From a virus: a DNA stretch of 34,006 nucleotides. The translations under genes were made by a program, and so were the position numbers. A model generated the notes under the pieces. The model did not search any database. It was given only the letters and a program-made list of their open reading frames with translations, and was not told the DNA's origin. The stretch covers positions 1 to 34,006 of IMG/VR virus record IMGVR_UViG_3300010430_000285; one strand, given 5' to 3'. Below, in pieces: positions 1-7,049 of this stretch; positions within the stretch are counted from its first letter, which is position 1; every line of letters starts with the position of its first letter.

Positions 1-1
1 C

Positions 2-187
2 TGGTTGTTGATGCTTGATCCTAAAGCAGAGGCCAAAAAACGGATCGATGCGGATCCTCAATTGCGGGGGGATCTTGACATGTTCCGCGAAGTTTTCGGT
101 GATGGTGTAAGATTGACCTACATAAAATTCAACTCAGATGGATTTGAGGTTGGTAAATGTCGGCAACCAACGCAACCGAAGAACTAA
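2..187 (+). CDS. 3' part of a small gene of unknown function, cut by the window edge
   Basis: The frame is open from the first complete codon and ends with TAA at 185-187. The first ATG is at 11, but only ten bases precede it and they hold no Shine-Dalgarno sequence, so I favour a gene that starts before the window. The visible 58-60 residues are charged, with a central stretch FREVFGDGVRLTYIKF. It overlaps the terminase start by 31 bases, which implies one transcript. A terminase small subunit often sits here, but nothing in these residues shows that, so the function is left open. Confidence 0.5.
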   Translation, partial: WLLMLDPKAEAKKRIDADPQLRGDLDMFREVFGDGVRLTYIKFNSDGFEVGKCRQPTQPKN

Positions 188-1761
188 TACTCCGCTTACA
201 GGGAATGCCAGAAGATCAACTGGCACAACTTGTGGCCACCGCAACATCAGCAGTAGGCAACCGGCTTTGGACACCGAACATCGGTCCTCAGTCGGATGCC
301 TATTTTTGTGAGGCCGATGAACTTTTCTATGGCGGGCAAGCTGGTGGTGGTAAGACGGATCTGGTTGCCGGACTTGCCATTGAAGAACACAAGAAATCAC
401 TGATCCTTCGCCGCTTCTCCGATGACGCGGATTCGATTGCTGAACGAGTGATGGATATAACCGGTACCCGTGAGGGTTGGAACGGCCAGAAGAAAATATA
501 CCGTTGGAAAGACGATAAGGTTCTCGACTTCGGCGGGTGTAAAGAAGAACAGGATAAGCAGAGATACAAAGGTCGGCCCCACGACATGATCTGCTTTGAT
601 GAAGTAACCGACTTCCTGCAATCACAGTTTGAATTCATTATCGCTTGGAACAGATCCGCCGATCCGGACCAGCGATGCCGTGTTGTTTGCACCGGCAATC
701 CGCCGACAACTGCCGAAGGCCTTTGGGTAATTAAACGATGGGCCGCATGGTTGGATCCGGACCATCCGAATCCTGCCAAGCAAGGTGAACTCCGTTGGTA
801 TTGTCAGGGTGACTCCGGCCAAGAGTACGAAGTGGGTGGCCCAGGTGAACATGAGATCGAAGGCCGGTTGGAAAAATCCAAGTCGCGTACCTTCATTCGC
901 TCAACACTGGAAGATAATCCGGATCTGGCAACAACCAATTACGCATCCGTTCTGGCTGGACTGCCGGAGCATTTGCGTAAAGCGTATCGTGATGGCCGTT
1001 TTGATTTGGGCCTTCGTGATGACGAAGCGCAGGTCATTCCGTCACTGTGGATCCGTGAAGCACAAGCTCGCTGGACTGAGAAGCCACCGACCGGCCAAGT
1101 CATGTCTGCAATGGGTGTGGATATAGCCCGTGGTGGTGAAGATCAGACTGTAATTGCTCCAAGATACGGCGGTTGGTATGCGCCATTGATCGCAATCGAT
1201 GGTAAAGATACGCCTGATGGCCCGACCGCAGCAGGTTTTGTTGTTGGTCATCGCAGGCACGGTGCTACGGTCGTGATCGACATGGGTGGTGGCTACGGCG
1301 GATCGCCGTATGACCACCTGAAACAGAACGGTGTAGATGTTCGTGCGTACCGCGGAGCGAACAAATCCGTAAGGAAAACCGCGGATCGGCAGCTCAAGTT
1401 CACCAACAAAAGGTCCGAGGCCTACTGGAGATTCCGTGAGGCTTTAGACCCTGGACAGGCCGGTGGCTCTCCGATTGCACTGCCTTCTGACGCTGAATTG
1501 TGGGCCGATCTCACGGCCCCGCGTTTTGAGATTACGTCTAATGGTATTAAGATTACGCCAAAGGACGTTCTTGTTAAGAACTTAGGAAGATCGCCCGATA
1601 AAGGTGATGCTGTTGTGATGGCATGGTGCGAAGGCCACATTCCAACAAATGCCGTTGAAGAAGCCGGTAGACCCGATCAGTATTCATCTGGATACGGACG
1701 GAAAAGTGGAATGCAAGTAAACTTAGGTCCGAGGAGAAATAATCATGTCAAAGGCCGTTAA
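157..1761 (+). CDS. terL: Terminase large subunit
   Basis: ATP-driven DNA packaging motor and nuclease that docks on the portal and cuts concatemeric phage DNA. The 534 residues hold a Walker A motif GGQAGGGKT (59-67) and a Walker B motif MICFDE ending in D148-E149. The C-terminal RNase H-like nuclease has three acidic positions where the family needs them: D322 in GVDIARGGED, D375 in VVIDMGGG and D484 in DKGDAVVMAW. Length is normal for the family. Start ATG 157 lies inside the end of the preceding frame. The gene runs into the first small basic protein with a 17-base overlap, so the packaging and head genes are probably one transcript. Identity is secure from motifs and from the portal gene close downstream. 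Confidence 0.95.
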   Translation: MSATNATEELILRLQGMPEDQLAQLVATATSAVGNRLWTPNIGPQSDAYFCEADELFYGGQAGGGKTDLVAGLAIEEHKKSLILRRFSDDADSIAERVMDITGTREGWNGQKKIYRWKDDKVLDFGGCKEEQDKQRYKGRPHDMICFDEVTDFLQSQFEFIIAWNRSADPDQRCRVVCTGNPPTTAEGLWVIKRWAAWLDPDHPNPAKQGELRWYCQGDSGQEYEVGGPGEHEIEGRLEKSKSRTFIRSTLEDNPDLATTNYASVLAGLPEHLRKAYRDGRFDLGLRDDEAQVIPSLWIREAQARWTEKPPTGQVMSAMGVDIARGGEDQTVIAPRYGGWYAPLIAIDGKDTPDGPTAAGFVVGHRRHGATVVIDMGGGYGGSPYDHLKQNGVDVRAYRGANKSVRKTADRQLKFTNKRSEAYWRFREALDPGQAGGSPIALPSDAELWADLTAPRFEITSNGIKITPKDVLVKNLGRSPDKGDAVVMAWCEGHIPTNAVEEAGRPDQYSSGYGRKSGMQVNLGPRRNNHVKGR

Positions 1762-1972
1762 AGTCGTAAAACGTGCAGTACGATCAGCAACCAGTTTGTT
1801 CAAAAAGCCCAAAGATGGTGGTGGTCCGTTAACAAAAGTGGCTAATGCCATGAAGGACAAGAAAGGTGATACTGCTGCGATGAAAGCCCGCAATAAAAAG
1901 AAACGGGAAAAAAGCACGGGCGGTCGATCATCAACAGACTTAGGCGGAAACCAAACCGTTTTAGGTGGCTGA
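1745..1972 (+). CDS. Small basic protein with C-terminal GRSST...LGG motif
   Basis: A 75-residue, very Lys/Arg-rich protein between terminase and portal. A good ribosome site, AGGAG, precedes ATG 1745, inside the terminase end. The N-terminus MSKAVKVVKRAV resembles that of the 78-residue protein at 2222, and the C-terminus GGRSSTDLGGNQTVLGG matches that protein's GRSSTVLTDGSQDALGG. Similar G-R-x-S-T endings occur in small podovirus proteins coded beside the portal, whose job is unknown to me. It may bind DNA or a head component because of its charge, but this is inference. Nothing suggests an enzyme. Confidence 0.7.
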   Translation: MSKAVKVVKRAVRSATSLFKKPKDGGGPLTKVANAMKDKKGDTAAMKARNKKKREKSTGGRSSTDLGGNQTVLGG

Positions 1973-1973
1973 C

Positions 1974-2225
1974 ATGTCAAGTATCTTCAAAACGCTTAAG
2001 CGCGGCATCAAGAGTGTCGCTCACATGTCTACTTTCGGAATGGTAGGCCACAACCCGAAGAAGAAAGATCCTCATCCGTGGCAGCAAGCTCAAAATGCTG
2101 CGGAGGGTTATCGTAAAGACAAATCCGAAAAAGCAAAGAAAGCATCGCAAAAAGGTTCTGCAATAAAGAAGGCCGTTAAAAAATCTTCCGCAGGATCTCT
2201 CGGCAATAGGGGGTCTGGATTATGA
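1974..2225 (+). CDS. Small basic protein, second member of the terminase-portal trio
   Basis: An 83-residue lysine-rich protein. I chose ATG 1974 over the in-frame GTG at 1965 because AGGTGG ends six bases before the ATG and because MSSIFKTLKRG then lines up with the MSKA... starts of its neighbours. It shares a segment STFGMVG with STFGKMG of the next protein but lacks the GRSST ending, finishing instead in a Lys/Ser-rich tail and GNRGSGL. Its coding frame is separated from the previous stop by one base and overlaps the next start by four (ATGA). Function unknown. Confidence 0.7.
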   Translation: MSSIFKTLKRGIKSVAHMSTFGMVGHNPKKKDPHPWQQAQNAAEGYRKDKSEKAKKASQKGSAIKKAVKKSSAGSLGNRGSGL

Positions 2226-2458
2226 GTAAGGCATTTGATGTAGTAAAAAAAGTTATTAACAAAGGTATGTACTACTCCACCTTTGGCAAGATGGGCGGTA
2301 AGAAGCAACATGCTCCGGAACCAAATCCTATTTACATGCCGGACAAAGAAGAACAGGAAAAGATCGCCCGCAAAGAAACCGCACGGCGCAGATCAAAAGG
2401 CAAAGGCCGGTCCAGCACTGTACTTACTGACGGATCGCAAGATGCGTTAGGAGGTTAG
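2222..2458 (+). CDS. Small basic protein with GRSSTVLT...LGG C-terminus
   Basis: A 78-residue protein that combines features of its two upstream neighbours: an N-terminus MSKAFDVVKK like the first, the STFGKMGGKK segment of the second, and the GRSSTVLTDGSQDALGG ending of the first. Between them is a run of charged residues (EEQEKIARKETARRRSKGKG). The start overlaps the preceding stop in ATGA form, with a G-rich ribosome site about ten bases upstream. The portal gene follows after four bases. The arrangement suggests a family made by duplication and exchange of segments. Function unknown; a minor head or connector component is possible. Confidence 0.72.
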   Translation: MSKAFDVVKKVINKGMYYSTFGKMGGKKQHAPEPNPIYMPDKEEQEKIARKETARRRSKGKGRSSTVLTDGSQDALGG

Positions 2459-2462
2459 GGCT

Positions 2463-4097
2463 ATGAGCAAAGGTAGTGATCTGATTAGCCGCGGTGAGAA
2501 GTTGTTTGGAAACCGCGGTACATTAATGCAGTTATGGCAGGACATAGCGGAACAGTTCTATGTTGAACGTGCCGACTTTACTGCTACACGAACTATCGGT
2601 AATACCTTTGCCGAGCATCTTCAAACCAGTTACCCAATGATGATCCGGCGTGAGCTGGCTGACCAGTTCAGCGCAATGCTTCGGCCGACCAATCTTCAAT
2701 GGTTTCATACGAGTGTAGTGGATGAGGACTCTCTATCGACTGAATCTCGCATTTGGTTGGAGCGAGCCACCAAGATTCAGCGAAACATGATGTACGACCG
2801 GCGATCTCAGTTTAATCGTGCGACCAAAGAGGCCGACAACGATTTTGCTGCTTTCGGTCAGGCCGTTATCAGTCGTGAAATCAATTGGGCCGCAAAACAA
2901 CCTCATCTGATGTACCGGTCATGGCATTTGCGTGATGTTGCCTGGGCGGAAAATAAAAGCACTACCATTGGTGAAGTTCATCGCCGCTGGAAACCAGAGA
3001 TCCGCGAACTTTTGTCGGACTATCGCGGCAATGTACATGGTTCGGTTGCACGGGCCGAGCGAGATAAGGGTCAAGAAATTCCATGCCGCCATATCGTCAT
3101 GGATTCTGAGCGTTACGACAGTAAGTTCAGTAAAACTCATCCGTGGGTATGTCTGGTGGTTGATTGTGACAACGATCACATCATGGCTGAATACGGCCGA
3201 CACAATATGGGCTACAACATACCGCGCTGGCAAACTGTGTCCGGCAGTCAGTATGCGTACAGCCCTGCTACTGTGGCTGGACTGCCAGATGCGCGGCTCC
3301 TCCAAGCTATTACGCTGACTCTGCTTGAAGCAGGGGAAATGGCGGTCCGGCCTCCCTTGATTGCAGTTCAGGACGCGATCAAAGAAGGCACTAACTATTA
3401 TTCTGGTGGAGTAACCATTGCGGATGCGGATTATGACGAGCGATTAGGTGACGTTTTACGTCCGATCACCCAAGACAAATCCGGCCTGCCTTTCGGGATA
3501 GAAATGGCACAGGACCAGCGCGAAATGCTGGCATCCGCCTTTTATTTGAACAAGCTGACATTGCCTGAAGGAAATAAAGAAATGACAGCTACAGAAACAA
3601 TGGAGCGGATCGAAGAATATGTTCGTGGTGCGCTTCCGTTGTTTGAACCGATGGAGATCGAATACAACGGTGGTTTGTGTGAGGACACTTATCAGGATTT
3701 GATGCAGGCCGGTGTGTTTGGCTCATTCAAAAATGTTCCTGAAGAACTCCGTCACCGTGATGTTCACTTCAAGTTTGAGAGTCCGCTTCACGATGCTCTT
3801 GAGCGTAAGAAAGGCATTCATTTGCAGGAAGGTATCGAACTTACTGGTGCCGCTTTGCAGATCGATCCGACTTGCTTGCCGACTATCAATGCCAGGGTCG
3901 CTCTACGCGATGCTCTGCATGGTATTCAAATGCCTGCTCGTTGGATGAATTCAGAACGCGCAGTGGAGGAGGCCGCTATGCAACAGATCGAAATGGAAAG
4001 CGAGCGTCAGGCCGCGGCTGGTGTAGTCAACCAGAGCGAGGCCGCAGTAGCAGCAGCAGAAGGCGCACAGGCCGTGCAGCAGTTAGCCGATGCCTAA
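2463..4097 (+). CDS. Portal protein (head-tail connector)
   Basis: Dodecameric ring at one capsid vertex through which DNA is packaged and ejected. The 544 residues match the T7 gp8 type in length and in the N-terminal pattern: a helical start (GEKLFGNRGTLMQLWQDIAE), then FYVERADF, then the conserved region ending in LRPTNLQWF. The C-terminus is a Gln/Glu/Ala-rich helix (from about 500 to the end), as is usual for the barrel or crown end. A strong ribosome site TAGGAGG sits ten bases upstream of ATG 2463. It overlaps the next gene by eight bases and lies directly after terminase and the small basic proteins, as expected. Confidence 0.92.
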   Translation: MSKGSDLISRGEKLFGNRGTLMQLWQDIAEQFYVERADFTATRTIGNTFAEHLQTSYPMMIRRELADQFSAMLRPTNLQWFHTSVVDEDSLSTESRIWLERATKIQRNMMYDRRSQFNRATKEADNDFAAFGQAVISREINWAAKQPHLMYRSWHLRDVAWAENKSTTIGEVHRRWKPEIRELLSDYRGNVHGSVARAERDKGQEIPCRHIVMDSERYDSKFSKTHPWVCLVVDCDNDHIMAEYGRHNMGYNIPRWQTVSGSQYAYSPATVAGLPDARLLQAITLTLLEAGEMAVRPPLIAVQDAIKEGTNYYSGGVTIADADYDERLGDVLRPITQDKSGLPFGIEMAQDQREMLASAFYLNKLTLPEGNKEMTATETMERIEEYVRGALPLFEPMEIEYNGGLCEDTYQDLMQAGVFGSFKNVPEELRHRDVHFKFESPLHDALERKKGIHLQEGIELTGAALQIDPTCLPTINARVALRDALHGIQMPARWMNSERAVEEAAMQQIEMESERQAAAGVVNQSEAAVAAAEGAQAVQQLADA

Positions 4098-4485
4098 TTT
4101 AAAGGTACCTGAGAACGCTCATCCGAGTCAGTACCCACACGCAACGCGGGTAATCGACCGGCCTTTTCACCGTGAGCATGATGTTGAAGCACTTCGGGCT
4201 TTGGCCCGTGGTACCGCTACGGCGGACCAGCAGAAACATGCTCTTGATTACATCATCTATACCATGTGCGAAACCTACGGTAACAACTACCGTGCAGATG
4301 ATCGTGATACTTATGTGGCCATTGGCAAAGAGCTGGTTGGCCAAAACCTAATTTATCTTCTTCAGAATGTGCAGGTGTCCACCAACACTACTCAGCAAAG
4401 TGTTCGTGAGCATTTTGCCAATCTGGATAAGAGCGATGCCGACAAATTGATAGAAGCCGAGGAGAATCGAAATGTTTACAGGTAA
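4090..4485 (+). CDS. Bbp19-like small structural-region protein
   Basis: A 131-residue protein coded between portal and scaffold. The middle, roughly residues 38-95, has the look of the Bbp19 family known from Bordetella phage BPP-1-type clusters: a helix TADQQKHALDYIIYTMCETY, then YRADDRDTYVAIGKELVGQN and a Leu/Ile-rich helix. The role of that family is not established; position suggests a head or assembly factor. The start ATG 4090 is inside the portal end, and the stop overlaps the scaffold start by 14 bases, so translation is probably coupled. The family assignment is by pattern and gene order only. Confidence 0.65.
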   Translation: MPNLKVPENAHPSQYPHATRVIDRPFHREHDVEALRALARGTATADQQKHALDYIIYTMCETYGNNYRADDRDTYVAIGKELVGQNLIYLLQNVQVSTNTTQQSVREHFANLDKSDADKLIEAEENRNVYR

Positions 4486-5425
4486 TAACTGGTTTAGGAA
4501 ACTTGAAGGAGATCCGGATGCCGGTGTTGGTGGTGGCGATCCTAGTGGTGCAGATCCCGCAGGCGGCGATCCTGCCGGTGGTGGTACCGTACTGAATGAT
4601 AACGGTGGCGATCCTGCCGGTGGCGGCGATCCTGCCGGTGGTAATGAAAACCCGTGGGGCGATGACTGGCGCACTCGCATGGCCGGTGAAGATGAAGGCC
4701 TGTTGAAACGTCTTGAGCGTTACACCAGTCCGGACAAAGTTGCTGCGGCCCTGCGTGAAACTCAGGATCGTTTGCGGTCCGGCCAGACTTCAGATCCTTT
4801 GCCAGACAATCCTACGGATGCCGAGGTAGCTCTGTACCGTGAGCAAAACGGCATTCCTGATACGGTTGATGGTTACTTCGACTCTATGCCGGAAGGCATT
4901 GTGATCGGTGACGAAGATCGTGAAGTTATGGGATCTTTGTTTGGTGAGTTGCACAACGCCAACGTGCCACCGGAAGTCGCTCACAACATTGCGTCATGGT
5001 ATGACGGATACAAGGATGTTATTGAGCAGCAGGAATATGATCGTGTTCAGGGTGAAATCAACGCAACAACTGATGCACTCACTGAGAAGTGGGGGCCGCA
5101 GGAGTTTCGGGCCAACCTGAATATCATCCGGTCAATGGTTGAAACGAACTTGGGCGAAGAAGCCGCAGATCTGTTCTTGAGCGGTGACATTGCCAACAAC
5201 GCGGAGATCATTGAGTGGCTGGCCGGTGTTGCCAGGGGCCAGAATCCGATTATGAGTCATGGCCTACCGTCTAATGCCGATGCCGGTACTGTTGATGATC
5301 GTATTGCGGAGATTGAGAAAGTTCTTCGCAAGGATCGTAAGGCCTATAACAATGATCCGAAGATGCAGAAAGAGTATGGCGAGTTGCTTGAATTGCAGGA
5401 GAAATTGCAAAAAGCAGCAGGCTAA
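4472..5425 (+). CDS. Capsid scaffolding protein
   Basis: Assembly scaffold for the procapsid, expected just before the major capsid gene. The 317 residues are acidic and helical. After a short start (MFTGNNWFRKLEG), residues 16-58 form a low-complexity Gly/Asp/Pro segment with four D-P-A-G-G units and one D-P-S-G variant. The rest is charged helix with a basic, Lys/Gln-rich C-terminal helix (EKVLRKDRKAYN onward), the usual capsid-binding end of scaffolds. The ribosome site GAGGAG lies seven bases before ATG 4472. It is the last gene before a 397-base non-coding region with a terminator. I infer identity from composition and position, not from an enzyme motif. Confidence 0.82.
   Translation: MFTGNNWFRKLEGDPDAGVGGGDPSGADPAGGDPAGGGTVLNDNGGDPAGGGDPAGGNENPWGDDWRTRMAGEDEGLLKRLERYTSPDKVAAALRETQDRLRSGQTSDPLPDNPTDAEVALYREQNGIPDTVDGYFDSMPEGIVIGDEDREVMGSLFGELHNANVPPEVAHNIASWYDGYKDVIEQQEYDRVQGEINATTDALTEKWGPQEFRANLNIIRSMVETNLGEEAADLFLSGDIANNAEIIEWLAGVARGQNPIMSHGLPSNADAGTVDDRIAEIEKVLRKDRKAYNNDPKMQKEYGELLELQEKLQKAAG
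4535..4641 (+). repeat. Short direct repeats coding the Asp-Pro-Ala-Gly-Gly segment of the scaffold
   Basis: The 17-base unit GGCGATCCTGCCGGTGG occurs exactly at 4565-4581, 4607-4623 and 4625-4641. A diverged copy, GGCGATCCTAGTGGTG, lies at 4535-4550. The units keep the reading frame and encode the D-P-A-G-G repeats near the scaffold N-terminus. Unit number could vary by slippage or recombination without breaking the frame. Confidence 0.85.
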
Positions 5426-5431
5426 CCAGTT

Positions 5432-5497
5432 TCGGTGGGGGGAGTCAGTCGTCTTATGAGCGTTTGGCTTCGGCGGTTATGAGGCGCAACCCCACCG
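5432..5497. repeat. Inverted repeat after the scaffold stop
   Basis: CGGTGGGG at 5432-5439 pairs perfectly with CCCCACCG at 5490-5497, enclosing 50 bases. The enclosed segment repeats TTATGAG twice. No T-run follows, so this is not an intrinsic terminator by itself. In the scaffold mRNA it could form a 3' end hairpin that slows decay, or it could be chance. Confidence 0.35.
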
Positions 5498-5560
5498 GAT
5501 TTATCTGCTACAATTGATTTGTGACCAAGTTCTTCCTCCCGATGAATCCCGTCACACTTG

Positions 5561-5593
5561 AAAATCCCTTGTCATTGGCAGGGGATTTTTTTT
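5561..5593 (+). terminator. Intrinsic terminator after the scaffold gene
   Basis: Stem AAAATCCC (5561-5568) with GGGATTTT (5582-5589), loop 5569-5581, and an uninterrupted T-run to 5593. This is a classical rho-independent structure. It ends the terminase-portal-scaffold transcript, 136 bases after the scaffold stop and just upstream of a promoter. Confidence 0.88.
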
Positions 5594-5606
5594 GTCCGGA
5601 TCGGAC
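5594..5606. promoter_or_regulatory. Dyad GTCCG-GAT-CGGAC upstream of the capsid promoter
   Basis: A 13-base hyphenated palindrome with perfect five-base arms (5594-5598, 5602-5606). It lies between the terminator T-run and the -35 hexamer at 5612, a position suited to an activator or repressor site. Since TCCGGATC-like words are very common in this genome, chance occurrence is possible. Confidence 0.35.
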
Positions 5607-5611
5607 AGTAT

Positions 5612-5641
5612 TTGACAAAATCCGCTTGGCCGGAATAGAAT
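5612..5641 (+). promoter_or_regulatory. Sigma70-type promoter for the major capsid unit
   Basis: A perfect -35 TTGACA (5612-5617), 18-base spacer and -10 TAGAAT (5636-5641, five of six consensus); ATAGAA at a 17-base spacing is an alternative register. It is the best promoter match in the + strand non-coding space and sits directly after a terminator and 182 bases before the capsid start. The expected start of RNA is near 5648. It implies that the host RNA polymerase reads the capsid gene from its own start. Confidence 0.72.
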
Positions 5642-5649
5642 TAACCTCA

Positions 5650-5679
5650 AGTTGGCATTCCCGCTTTGCGGCCCCAACT
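5650..5679 (+). promoter_or_regulatory. Hairpin at the predicted 5' end of the capsid mRNA
   Basis: Outer stem AGTTGG (5650-5655) with CCAACT (5674-5679) and inner stem CCGC (5661-5664) with GCGG (5668-5671) around a TTT loop. It begins within a few bases of the transcription start predicted from the promoter at 5612-5641. A hairpin at the extreme 5' end is known to protect mRNA from RNase E in other systems. The rest of the leader to 5822 holds only the AAAGGGG ribosome site that I recognise. Confidence 0.5.
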
Positions 5680-5822
5680 GATTTCCATAAAATTCGGCCC
5701 TGTTGTAGCACCAATGACTAGCCCCGTTTACCGGCTTTCCTAGTCCAGCAGAAAACAGCCTCCCCGATGTAAGCGAAATCCTGAAATGGTTTTTTCTTTT
5801 ATCTTTCCGAAAGGGGATTGTT

Positions 5823-6695
5823 ATGTCCGAACAAGCAGTACAAAAACAATACCGTCAGGAATTCATTGCAGGCTTTGAAGTGAATGAGTCACTTCTGCGC
5901 CAGTCAACGACTACCGAGGCGGTAATTAAGGGCAACGAGGCAGTATTCCTTGTTGCAGACTCAGGTGATGCAGAAGCGCAGACTCGCGGTATCAACGGAA
6001 TGATTCCGGCCCGCGGCGATAATCTGGCGCAACCTTCTGCGATTCTGGTCGAATGGCATGATCTGGTTCGCAAGACCAAGTTCAACGTCTTTTCTTCTCA
6101 GGGCAATCAGCGCGAAATCATGCAGAAAACCACTTACGGTGTTGTTAATCGTAAGATGGATAGTGACATTACCAGTCAGTTGAATCTGGCAACCGGCAAT
6201 GACATTACTTCTGGTGCGACCGGTGCTGATCTGAAGTTCATCACTAAAGCCAAAACCAAACTCGGTAACGACAAGGTGCCGTGGGATGGAAACATCTTTG
6301 CTGTAATCAGCCCAGGCTTTGAAGCTGCACTGATTACCAACATTGATGACTTCAAGAGTCGTGATTACACCTCTCGCCGCCCGATTGACGATGGCCTTGC
6401 ATGGGATGACACAGTTCAGACATATCGTTGGCTCGATATTAACTGGATCGTACATCCTGAACTGCCTGATTCAGTTGGCGTAGGTGGTGCCGGTAGTGCT
6501 GAGAAGTGCTTTATGTATCATCGCACCGCGATTGGTCATGCGTACAACAGCGACGATATGGAAACTGAGATCGGTTACGACCGTGAACAGGCCTATTCTT
6601 GGTGCCGTTGTTCAATCTTCATGGGATCTAAACTTTTGCAGAATAGCAATCGTGGCGTGATCCGTATGATCCATAACTCAACAGACTTTGTATAA
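5823..6695 (+). CDS. Major capsid protein
   Basis: Main shell protein, 290 residues, HK97-fold type expected. The N-terminus (MSEQAVQKQYRQEFIAGFEVNESLL) and the following VIKGNEAVFLVADSGDAEAQTRG resemble capsid proteins of BPP-1-like and related podoviruses. Position after the scaffold and before the tail tubular genes fits. The ribosome site AAAGGGG is well spaced from ATG 5823. The gene has its own strong promoter and 5' hairpin and is closed, with its small neighbour, by a terminator at 7001, which suits the most abundant virion protein. Segments GGAGSAEKCFMYHRTAIGHA and YDREQAYSWCRCSIFMGSKL near the C-terminus look like the conserved shell core. Confidence 0.88.
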   Translation: MSEQAVQKQYRQEFIAGFEVNESLLRQSTTTEAVIKGNEAVFLVADSGDAEAQTRGINGMIPARGDNLAQPSAILVEWHDLVRKTKFNVFSSQGNQREIMQKTTYGVVNRKMDSDITSQLNLATGNDITSGATGADLKFITKAKTKLGNDKVPWDGNIFAVISPGFEAALITNIDDFKSRDYTSRRPIDDGLAWDDTVQTYRWLDINWIVHPELPDSVGVGGAGSAEKCFMYHRTAIGHAYNSDDMETEIGYDREQAYSWCRCSIFMGSKLLQNSNRGVIRMIHNSTDFV

Positions 6696-6707
6696 GGGGA
6701 ATTAATC

Positions 6708-6977
6708 ATGGCTTACGCTACTACAAATCCTCCGAAACTGTTGGTAACTGGTCTTGGCACAGGTGGCCCCGCGATATTCCATTACGCAAGTACGGATGCT
6801 CACGGTGTTGTTTCAGGCGCGAACTATATTTCAAACGGTCAACAGCTTGGTATGAAGCTGTACGACATTTGTTATGTGATCGACACTGACGGTGGTGAAA
6901 CCACGTTGCATCATGTTTCGGCTCTACAAGCGGCACCAGACAAGGGTGTTACGCTGTCCGCAGCAACATTGGCCTAA
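6708..6977 (+). CDS. Small capsid-associated (decoration or head-fibre-like) protein
   Basis: An 89-residue protein 12 bases after the capsid gene in the same short transcription unit, with ribosome site AAGGGG. The pattern MAYATTNPPKLL...GGPAIFHYASTDAHGVVSGANYISNG is typical of small beta-rich proteins coded next to capsid genes in many podoviruses and siphoviruses, often annotated as hypothetical or as capsid-stabilising proteins. The shared promoter and terminator with the capsid gene suggest it is made in similar amounts, which supports a capsid-surface role. This is inference; no catalytic residues are apparent. Confidence 0.7.
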   Translation: MAYATTNPPKLLVTGLGTGGPAIFHYASTDAHGVVSGANYISNGQQLGMKLYDICYVIDTDGGETTLHHVSALQAAPDKGVTLSAATLA

Positions 6978-7000
6978 TAGCCAGTCTGATGCGATAATCA

Positions 7001-7033
7001 AGGCACTCCCGATCTTGGGGGTGCCTTTTTTAT
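7001..7033 (+). terminator. Intrinsic terminator closing the capsid unit
   Basis: Stem AGGCACTCCC (7001-7010) with GGGGGTGCCT (7017-7026), one G-T wobble, loop GATCTT, followed by a T-run to 7033. It lies 24 bases after the stop of the small capsid-associated gene. Genes from 7050 onward must be read by read-through or from a promoter I could not recognise. Confidence 0.9.
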
Positions 7034-7049
7034 TTAACTGGAGATAACC

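Noticed and set aside
134-779. Minus-strand frames opposite the terminase
   Set aside because: They lie antisense to the Walker A and B coding region, with no supporting signals.
5405-5425. Possible programmed frameshift at the A-rich end of the scaffold gene
   Set aside because: No proper slippery heptamer in frame and no long alternative extension; the downstream inverted repeat is too distant to act as the stimulator.
5521-5555. GTGAC / GTCAC inverted repeat before the terminator
   Set aside because: Five-base arms 25 bases apart, with no link to the terminator stem; likely chance.
5521-5721. 66-codon + frame in the scaffold-capsid gap
   Set aside because: It starts at a GTG without a ribosome site and runs through the terminator, the promoter and the mRNA hairpin, so it is not a gene.
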